In this document: piece after piece, positions 1 to 3,468 of the stretch
Position numbering within the stretch: the stretch's first letter is position 1
Layout: each line of letters opens with the position of its first letter
From: a bacterium
GTDB taxonomy: Bacteria > Ratteibacteria > UBA8468 > B48-G9 > JAFGKM01
Reading direction: 5' to 3'
NCBI GenBank assembly: GCA_035370465.1
Contig: DAOOVW010000037.1
Location: 7,223-15,526, forward strand
DNA length: 8,304 nucleotides
The notes under the pieces: generated by a model
What the model saw: the letters and a program-made list of their open reading frames with translations, nothing else
Told to the model about the DNA's origin: nothing
The model's database searches: none
Program-made: the position numbers and the translations under genes

Positions 1-12
1 AAGAGGTGAAAA

Positions 13-1323
13 ATGAAAAAACAGGTTAAGATATTTGTTTTTATTTTTTTTCTTCCATTGATTCTTTTTGCTAATTCTGAATTTACTTTCCATAATGCAC
101 CATTAAATCTGGTGTTACAGGCACTTAGTAAAAAAACAGGTATAAAACTAATCACAAACGCAGAACTTGGAGAAAAACCAATAAGTGTATATTTAGAAAA
201 TGTTTCTGGAGAGCAGGCAATTGATTCAATTTTAAAAGCAAATGGCCTTTATAGAGAAAAATTACCTGATACAGAAATATATGTTGTAAAAGAATTTAAA
301 GAAACACCTTTATTGGATTGTGAGACATTTTTTCTTCAATATGCAAAAGCAGAGGAATTAGGGAAAGTTCTTACTTCATTTATAGGACCAAATGGGAAAA
401 TAAGTGTTGATACAAGAACAAATAGTTTAGTAATAAAAGATACATCTGAAAATTTAGAAGAACTGAAAAAAATAATAAAGTCATTAGATAAAGTTATTCC
501 TGAAATTTCAATTGAAGCAGTTCTTGTAGAACTTACAAATGAGGGCTTAAAGGATTTAGGAATAAAATGGAATATGGAGGGTTCATTTGTAGGAGGAGCA
601 AAAGATGTTCCTTACCCGTGGAGCAAAAGCATAACAAGAGAAATTGTAAATCCAAGAGATGTAGGGGGAGAAGGTGGGACAACAGGTGGCACAGAAACTA
701 CTGCTGGTGGACAATTTATTCTTGGGACAGTCTCGTTTCAGACACTTACTGCAAGTTTAAGATTACTTGAAAGTCAGGGAGAAGGAAATATATTAGCAAA
801 TCCAAGAATTACAACTTTAAATGATTCACCCGCAACAATAAAAATAACAAGAAATATGGCTGTTGCTGAAAGGACAGTTTATAATACAGAAACAGGGGCC
901 CCATCTACAAAAGAGCCAATTTATGCAGAAATTGGTGTTATGCTTATTGCAACTCCTCATATAAATGAGGAAGGATTTATAACTCTTGAAGTTGAACCAA
1001 CTGTTAGTTCTGCTGAAAAATCGCCCTTTTTTGCTGATGCAGTTGATACTCACAATAGAACTGCAAAAACAACTGTTATGGTAAAAGATGGTGAAACAAT
1101 AGTAATTGGTGGACTTTTAAGGACAGATACAACAAAAAGTAATACAAAAGTTCCTTTATTAGGAGATATATTTCCATTTCTCTTCAAAAATAAAGCAGAC
1201 CAGACAAAAAAAACAGACCTTGTTATATTTTTAACACCAAGAATAATTACTCCTTCAAAAGCAAGTTCAATTGCTGAAGAAGAAAAAAATAGAATTCAGG
1301 GTGCAATGAAAGATGAAAAATAA
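13..1323 (+). CDS. Short secretin (PilQ/GspD family outer-membrane channel)
   Basis: The protein (436 aa) should form the multimeric outer-membrane gate of a type IV pilus or type II secretion-like machine. Residues 1-20 are a signal peptide (MKK start, hydrophobic run, LFA). About 22-93 resemble an STN/N0 domain, 104-160 a single N1 ring-building domain (the NSLVIKD stretch is typical), and 162-415 the secretin barrel domain. Within the barrel I see LANPRITTLN (261-270), VEPTVS (327-332), VPLLGDI (380-386) and LVIFLTPRII (403-412). It lacks AMIN domains and extra N-domains, so it is short; PilQ and GspD usually exceed 550 residues. N0-N1-secretin order and minor-pilin neighbours favour PilQ over GspD, but this is not certain. 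After VPLLGDI the usual PxLGxLF is shortened to FPFLF. AGAGGTG lies just before the ATG. Its end overlaps the next gene by 11 nt, suggesting translational coupling. Confidence 0.93.
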   Translation: MKKQVKIFVFIFFLPLILFANSEFTFHNAPLNLVLQALSKKTGIKLITNAELGEKPISVYLENVSGEQAIDSILKANGLYREKLPDTEIYVVKEFKETPLLDCETFFLQYAKAEELGKVLTSFIGPNGKISVDTRTNSLVIKDTSENLEELKKIIKSLDKVIPEISIEAVLVELTNEGLKDLGIKWNMEGSFVGGAKDVPYPWSKSITREIVNPRDVGGEGGTTGGTETTAGGQFILGTVSFQTLTASLRLLESQGEGNILANPRITTLNDSPATIKITRNMAVAERTVYNTETGAPSTKEPIYAEIGVMLIATPHINEEGFITLEVEPTVSSAEKSPFFADAVDTHNRTAKTTVMVKDGETIVIGGLLRTDTTKSNTKVPLLGDIFPFLFKNKADQTKKTDLVIFLTPRIITPSKASSIAEEEKNRIQGAMKDEK

Positions 1324-1666
1324 AGGTTTTACCATAATAGAAGTCATTATTTCTCTTATAATACTTATAATAGTCATAATTGGTAGTTCTGTATTTTTTT
1401 ATAATAGTAGAAAGAATTTAGTTAACGCAAATTTGGAAAGATTGGGAACCTGGAAAGCAATTGAAAAAATGGAACTTCTTAAAAGTGGTAGTTACAGTAA
1501 TATAATCAACCAGACGGAAAATATTTCTCTTGGTGGAACTCCTGCTCAAATAATTACCAGTGTCCAGAATGTAGATGAAAATGGGACAACTTTCAAATTG
1601 GTAAAAGTGGAAGTGAACTGGGGAAATAATAGTGTTTCTTTAACAACATATATTGCAGAAAAATAA
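1313..1666 (+). CDS. Type IV prepilin-like protein, PilV/GspI-like minor pilin
   Basis: This 117-aa protein has a class III prepilin leader: MKNKG followed by FTIIEVIISLIIL, with predicted prepilin peptidase cleavage after G5 and the conserved Glu at mature position 5. Residues 6-29 form the hydrophobic assembly helix, and the rest is a small globular domain. The ending VKVEVNWGNNSVSLTTYIAEK-like (about 97-117) resembles the C-terminal strand of PilV/GspI proteins, which often read V-W...L-T-Y. It probably acts as a minor pilin that primes or tips the pseudopilus, processed and methylated at the inner membrane. The ATG lies inside the secretin gene (11-nt overlap), with AGGG about 11 nt upstream. 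I chose this start because it places the G|FTIIE site correctly. Subfamily assignment is tentative; prepilin identity is firm. Confidence 0.9.
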   Translation: MKNKGFTIIEVIISLIILIIVIIGSSVFFYNSRKNLVNANLERLGTWKAIEKMELLKSGSYSNIINQTENISLGGTPAQIITSVQNVDENGTTFKLVKVEVNWGNNSVSLTTYIAEK

Positions 1667-1682
1667 TATTTCCAATAGTTCT

Positions 1683-1703
1683 CTTCTCTCCAGCGGAGAG
1701 AAG
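1683..1703 (+). repeat. 9-bp hairpin, CTTCTCTCC / GGAGAGAAG
   Basis: The arms 1683-1691 and 1695-1703 are perfectly complementary with a 3-nt loop (AGC). It begins 16 nt after the stop codon of the upstream prepilin. No T-tract follows, so it is not a classic intrinsic terminator. It resembles the other CTCTCCC-nnn-GGGAGAG hairpins in this window. Confidence 0.75.
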
Positions 1704-1753
1704 GAAAGAAAGGGGAGAGTAGAAAGGAATAAAAAGAAGAAAAATCCCCCCTC

Positions 1754-1796
1754 ACCTCTATCCCTCTGGGCGTAGCCCAACGGGCGAGCCTCTCCC
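1754..1796 (+). repeat. 43-nt perfect direct repeat, copy 1 (GC-rich insert in a palindromic module)
   Basis: These 43 nt recur exactly at 3137-3179. The unit starts ACCTCTATCCCTCT, continues with a GC-rich 21-nt core (GGGCGTAGCCCAACGGGCGA plus G), and ends CCTCTCCC. The core is flanked on both sides by CCTCT, which looks like a short target duplication. Sequence upstream is also shared: 1711-1738 equals 3095-3122 exactly. Confidence 0.9.
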
Positions 1797-1834
1797 TCCG
1801 CCACAAAGATTGGCGGACAGGCTAAGGGGAGAGG
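1789..1834 (+). repeat. Nested double hairpin
   Basis: The outer arms CCTCTCCC (1789-1796) and GGGAGAGG (1827-1834) enclose an inner hairpin with arms TCCGCCA (1797-1803) and TGGCGGA (1811-1817) and a 7-nt loop. In block C the same outer stem (3172-3192) closes directly on a 3-nt TAT loop. The roughly 30 nt here therefore look like a second palindromic element inserted into the loop. Confidence 0.8.
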
Positions 1835-1893
1835 AGAGAAAGAAAAAAGGGGAGATAGGATAAGTAAAGAATTTTAATTTTCACTATAATTTT

Positions 1894-1929
1894 CTTCTCC
1901 TCACAGGGGAGAAGATTAAGATGAGGGGG
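1894..1929 (+). repeat. Hairpin plus 24-nt tail, orphan copy of the DUF559-element left end
   Basis: The arms 1894-1902 and 1906-1914 pair over 9 positions, one of them G-T, around loop ACA. The 24 nt at 1906-1929 (beginning GGGGAGAAGATTAAGATG) are identical to 2675-2698, next to the DUF559 gene. Here they lie just before the prepilin gene at 1945, with no nuclease gene attached. Confidence 0.85.
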
Positions 1930-1933
1930 GATA

Positions 1934-1940
1934 AGAGAGG
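1934..1940 (+). promoter_or_regulatory. Ribosome binding site AGAGAGG of the second prepilin, beside a repeat end
   Basis: AGAGAGG lies 4 nt before the ATG at 1945, immediately right of the repeat tail ending at 1929-1930. The purine-rich repeat end therefore abuts, and may help form, the translation start region. Confidence 0.55.
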
Positions 1941-1944
1941 ATAA

Positions 1945-2412
1945 ATGAAAAAGAAGGGAATAACTCTTATTGAATTGATAGTTGTAATAGTAATAGGAGC
2001 AATTGGACTTTTAGCAGTTAGTTTTTTTGCTATGCAGAGTTGGAAAGAATGGAATGAAAATGAACAAATAAAAACATTACAGGAAGAAATGGATTTAGTT
2101 AGTTATACAATAAAAGGGGTATTGGAAGAAGCATCAAATATAGAAATTCTTGATAATGGACCACTTTCAGGAACAAAAATAAATGCCTCTTATAAAAATG
2201 AATGGCAAAAAGAATTTTATCCTTCGGGAAATGAACTTATTGTTGAAGATATTAAAAATGAAACAACAAGGACAGTGACAAATTATTTAAAAAGTATTTC
2301 TTTTCAACAGGATAATACAAGTTCAGATACTGTTCTTGTGAATTTAAAAGTTGGAAAAGGTGGAAAGGAACTTGAAAATTCTTTTATAATTTTTTTAAGA
2401 AACAAAAGTTAG
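1945..2412 (+). CDS. Type IV prepilin-like protein, possible PilW/GspJ-like minor pilin
   Basis: This 155-aa protein has the prepilin signature MKKKG followed by ITLIELIVVIVIGAIG. Prepilin peptidase should cut after G5, and Glu is at mature position 5. About residues 6-30 form the hydrophobic N-terminal helix that packs in the inner membrane and pilus core. The following segment (about 32-63) is amphipathic and charged (KEWNENEQIKTLQEEMD), the usual helical spine. The remainder looks like a small beta-rich head with no cysteines. Its length and place after a PilV/GspI-like gene suggest a PilW/GspJ-type minor pilin, but the head has no motif I can assign with certainty. ATG 1945 is chosen because it gives a normal 5-residue leader and has AGAGAGG 4 nt upstream. 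Repeat blocks A and B flank it, so any co-transcription must cross them. Confidence 0.88.
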   Translation: MKKKGITLIELIVVIVIGAIGLLAVSFFAMQSWKEWNENEQIKTLQEEMDLVSYTIKGVLEEASNIEILDNGPLSGTKINASYKNEWQKEFYPSGNELIVEDIKNETTRTVTNYLKSISFQQDNTSSDTVLVNLKVGKGGKELENSFIIFLRNKS

Positions 2413-2531
2413 TATCCCCCTCACCCCCTTTTGACAAAGGAATGAGTATTTTAAGACATTCTCCTCTTTATAAAACCGACTGAAGTTGCCAAGATTAGCA
2501 AAGCAGAGTTGGTGCGTCGTTCAAAAATGCT

Positions 2532-2566
2532 CCCCTCTTTTATAAAGAGGGGTGGGGGGAGATTTT
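2532..2566 (+). repeat. TATAAA-centred hairpin unit, copy 1
   Basis: CCCCTCTTT (2532-2540), loop TAT and AAAGAGGGG (2544-2552) form a perfect 9-bp stem, followed by TGGGGGGAGATTTT. The unit recurs at 2615-2650 with one extra G. This family has an AT-rich inner stem, unlike the CTCTCCCC family in blocks A and C. Confidence 0.88.
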
Positions 2567-2582
2567 ATAAAATCCATCCCAA

Positions 2583-2603
2583 CCTTCCTTTTCAAAAGGA
2601 AGG
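2583..2603 (+). repeat. 21-nt palindrome between the two hairpin units
   Basis: CCTTCCTTTT (2583-2592) and AAAAGGAAGG (2594-2603) are exact reverse complements around a single C. A real hairpin would open a few central A-T pairs. It sits between the two TATAAA-centred units. Confidence 0.8.
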
Positions 2604-2614
2604 AGAAAACAATT

Positions 2615-2650
2615 CCCCTCTTTTATAAAGAGGGGGTGGGGGGAGATTTT
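2615..2650 (+). repeat. TATAAA-centred hairpin unit, copy 2
   Basis: The stem CCCCTCTTT-TAT-AAAGAGGGG (2615-2635) is identical to copy 1. It is followed by one extra G and then the same TGGGGGGAGATTTT. Both copies lie in the same orientation, 83 nt apart. Confidence 0.88.
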
Positions 2651-2662
2651 GACTTTTCTTTT

Positions 2663-3088
2663 CTTCTCCCCTTTGGGGAGAAGATTAAGATGAGGGGGAT
2701 AAGTGAAAAGAAAATACATAGGGAGATGTAGACAATTAAGGAAAAATCAAACAGATGCAGAAAAGAAATTATGGATGTTGTTAAGGGGACGACAAATAGA
2801 AGGAGTAAAATTTAGGAGACAATTTCCTATTGATAAATACATAATAGATTTCTATGCTCCTGAATATAAATTGGGGATAGAAGCAGATGGTGGACAACAT
2901 TACTACGGTAAAACTAAACAAAAAGATAAAATTAGAGAAATTGAACTATCTCGTTTAGGAGTAAAGATATTAAGATTCAGCGATACAGATATTTTAAAAA
3001 ATATTGAGGGTGTGTGGGAAGTAATTCAAACAGAATTACTGAAGAAAAAGCCCCCCTCACCCTTCCCCTCTCCCCGGTGGGTAGAGGG
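2663..3088 (+). mobile_element. Candidate mobile element: DUF559 gene between mirrored hairpin modules
   Basis: On the left, CTTCTCCCC-TTT-GGGGAGAAG (2663-2683) runs into ATTAAGATGAGGGGG (to 2698). On the right, CCCCCTCACCCTTCCCCTCT starts at 3052 and runs into a hairpin, CCCTCTCCCC-GGT-GGGTAGAGGG (3066-3088, 9 of 10 pairs). Read inward to outward, the two ends are the same module in opposite orientation: I count 18 of 24 matches between the reverse complement of 2676-2699 and 3052-3075. The open frame fills almost exactly the space between TGAGGGGG and CCCCCTCA. I infer an element of about 426 bp with inverted hairpin ends. No target duplication is evident, and mobility is not shown by this sequence alone. 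Confidence 0.5.
2692..2698 (+). promoter_or_regulatory. Repeat-borne ribosome binding site GAGGGGG for the DUF559 gene
   Basis: GAGGGGG is the last part of the 24-nt repeat tail and ends 4 nt before the GTG at 2703. It is the only Shine-Dalgarno-like sequence near that start, so translation would depend on the repeat. Confidence 0.5.
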
Positions 3089-3116
3089 AAAAAGAGGGGA
3101 GAGTAGAAAGGAATAA
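2703..3116 (+). CDS. DUF559 family endonuclease-like protein (Vsr-like fold)
   Basis: The protein (137 aa, GTG start) matches DUF559, small proteins related to very-short-patch-repair and other PD-(D/E)XK nucleases. Visible family features are RQLRKNQTDAEKKLW (10-24), LRGRQIEGVKFRRQFPIDKY (27-46), IIDFYAPEYKLGIEADGGQH (47-66) and the end strand LGVKILRFSDTDIL (85-98). Likely active-site residues are D49, E60, D62 and the QH at 65-66. The family core is complete by about residue 113. Residues 117-137 (PPSPFPSPRW onward) are encoded by the right-hand repeat, and the stop lies within repeat DNA. The GTG directly follows a repeat end carrying GAGGGGG. DNA cleavage is inferred from the family; the target is unknown. 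It has no obvious link to the pilus genes around it and looks like an insertion into that operon. Confidence 0.85.
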   Translation: MKRKYIGRCRQLRKNQTDAEKKLWMLLRGRQIEGVKFRRQFPIDKYIIDFYAPEYKLGIEADGGQHYYGKTKQKDKIREIELSRLGVKILRFSDTDILKNIEGVWEVIQTELLKKKPPSPFPSPRWVEGKRGESRKE

Positions 3117-3136
3117 AAAGAAACAAAAGCCCCCAC

Positions 3137-3179
3137 ACCTCTATCCCTCTGGGCGTAGCCCAACGGGCGAGCCTCTCCC
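3137..3179 (+). repeat. 43-nt perfect direct repeat, copy 2
   Basis: Identical to 1754-1796. Here the module is more intact. CACACCTCT (3134-3142) and AGAGGGGTG (3200-3208) form an imperfect outer inverted repeat (8 of 9), and the inner hairpin at 3172-3192 closes on a 3-nt loop. Removing the GC-rich core and one CCTCT restores a continuous CCCTCTCCCC arm like that at 3364-3373. Confidence 0.9.
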
Positions 3180-3192
3180 CTATGGGGAGAGG
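3172..3192 (+). repeat. Perfect 9-bp hairpin CCTCTCCCC-TAT-GGGGAGAGG
   Basis: The arms 3172-3180 and 3184-3192 are exact reverse complements with a TAT loop. This is the uninterrupted counterpart of the nested hairpin at 1789-1834. Confidence 0.85.
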
Positions 3193-3215
3193 TAGAAAGA
3201 GAGGGGTGTAATTTC

Positions 3216-3234
3216 TTCTCCCCAAAGGGGAGAA
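3216..3234 (+). repeat. 8-bp hairpin TTCTCCCC-AAA-GGGGAGAA
   Basis: The arms 3216-3223 and 3227-3234 are exact reverse complements. They match the hairpin at the DUF559 left end (2663-2683), but the loop is AAA instead of TTT, i.e. that unit in the opposite orientation. Confidence 0.8.
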
Positions 3235-3240
3235 TATTAT

Positions 3241-3349
3241 GCTCGCCCGTAGGGTCCTCGCTTTTTGCTACGGATCCCTCTGGGCATAGCCCAACGGGCG
3301 AGCCTGTGGACTATGCCCGAAGGATGAGGGGAAGGGAAAAGCAAAAAGC
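3241..3349 (+). repeat. GC-rich complex palindromic repeat
   Basis: Three interleaved inverted repeats are visible: GCTCGCCCGT (3241-3250) with ACGGGCGAGC (3294-3303); GGGCATAGCCCA (3282-3293) with TGGACTATGCCC (3307-3318), 11 of 12 pairs; and GCTTTTTGC (3260-3268) with GCAAAAAGC (3341-3349). The stretch 3282-3304 is a variant of the GC-rich core in the 43-nt repeats (GGGCATAG against GGGCGTAG), so it may be the fuller form of that element. Its composition contrasts strongly with the AT-rich genes around it. Confidence 0.75.
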
Positions 3350-3363
3350 CCCCCTCACCCTTG

Positions 3364-3386
3364 CCCTCTCCCCGCAGGGGAGAGGG
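3364..3386 (+). repeat. Perfect 10-bp hairpin CCCTCTCCCC-GCA-GGGGAGAGGG
   Basis: The arms 3364-3373 and 3377-3386 are exact reverse complements. With the sequence before it, 3343-3373 matches 3045-3075 at 30 of 31 positions. This is therefore a second, better preserved copy of the module that forms the right end of the DUF559 element. Confidence 0.88.
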
Positions 3387-3456
3387 AATAAAGAAAAGAA
3401 GGGAGAGGGGAAAGAAAAAAGGGGGGAGAGGCAGAAAGAGAGGGGATAGAGATTTT

Positions 3457-3463
3457 AGGAGGG
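3457..3463 (+). promoter_or_regulatory. Ribosome binding site AGGAGGG that fixes the PilX-like start
   Basis: AGGAGGG lies 5 nt before the ATG at 3469. It is the best Shine-Dalgarno match in the window and decides the start against the longer open frame running back into the repeat. Confidence 0.85.
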
Positions 3464-3468
3464 AGAAA

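Larger units (their letters stand above)
1667..1944 (+). repeat. Repeat block A between two prepilin genes (composite palindromic elements)
   Basis: This 278-nt gap has no gene that I can support. It is a chain of hairpin-forming repeats alternating with purine-rich runs. In order: a 9-bp hairpin (1683-1703), a purine run, a module (1711-1796) shared with block C at 3095-3179 at high identity, a nested double hairpin (1789-1834), another purine run (1824-1860), a short AT-rich unique stretch, and a hairpin plus 24-nt repeat (1894-1929) that recurs upstream of the DUF559 gene. It separates genes that would otherwise be adjacent in the operon. It carries no open frame with family resemblance. 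Confidence 0.85.
2413..2702 (+). repeat. Repeat block B between prepilin and DUF559 genes
   Basis: This 290-nt gap has no supported gene. It starts with a degenerate CCCCCTCACCCCCTTTTGAC repeat. A stretch of about 80 nt (2448-2528) follows that matches nothing else in the window. Then come two near-identical hairpin units (2532-2566 and 2615-2650) separated by another palindrome (2583-2603), and finally the hairpin and 24-nt tail (2663-2698) that abut the GTG start of the nuclease gene. CTCCTCTTTATAAA at about 2461-2474 looks like a decayed half of the TTTTATAAA hairpin unit. Confidence 0.8.
3051..3468 (+). repeat. Repeat block C between DUF559 and PilX-like genes
   Basis: This block overlaps the last 21 codons of the DUF559 gene; 3117-3468 is without any gene I can support. 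From left to right it holds the hairpin at 3066-3088, a purine run, the 43-nt repeat (3137-3179), perfect hairpins at 3172-3192 and 3216-3234, a GC-rich complex palindrome (3241-3349), a second copy of the CCCCCTCACCC module ending in a 10-bp hairpin (3343-3386), and a 77-nt almost pure purine tract (3376-3452) leading into the next ribosome binding site. A frame through 3361-3468 is open, but it translates repeat DNA into Arg/Lys/Gly-rich sequence and is not a credible N-terminus. Confidence 0.85.

Noticed and set aside
1683..1703. Intrinsic terminator after the first prepilin gene
   Set aside because: The hairpin is good, but the following bases are purines (GAAAGAAAGG), not a U-tract. The same holds for the other CTCTCCCC-type hairpins.
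1546..1806. 86-codon minus-strand open frame across the end of the first prepilin and block A
   Set aside because: Its N-terminal half reads repeat DNA (Arg/Trp-rich) and the rest is antisense to the prepilin gene; no family resemblance.
2448..2528. Possible structured RNA or tRNA-like remnant in the unique part of block B
   Set aside because: I could not draw a convincing fold or recognise conserved RNA motifs; left as unexplained sequence.
2703..3116. DUF559 gene as part of a restriction-modification or defence island
   Set aside because: No methyltransferase, helicase or other defence gene is nearby; the neighbours are pilus genes and repeats.
2977..3225. 82-codon minus-strand open frame over the DUF559 end and block C
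   Set aside because: It mostly translates repeat sequence, and part resembles the frame at 1546-1806 only because the DNA repeat is shared.
3361..3468. Possible 36-residue N-terminal extension of the PilX-like protein from a TTG start
   Set aside because: It is translated hairpin and purine-tract repeat (Arg, Lys and Gly), has no ribosome binding site, and would bury the membrane leader. The ATG at 3469 has AGGAGGG at the right distance.
1667..3468. CRISPR array
   Set aside because: Repeats vary in length, are palindromic modules with unequal spacing, and have no regular spacers; no cas genes are present.
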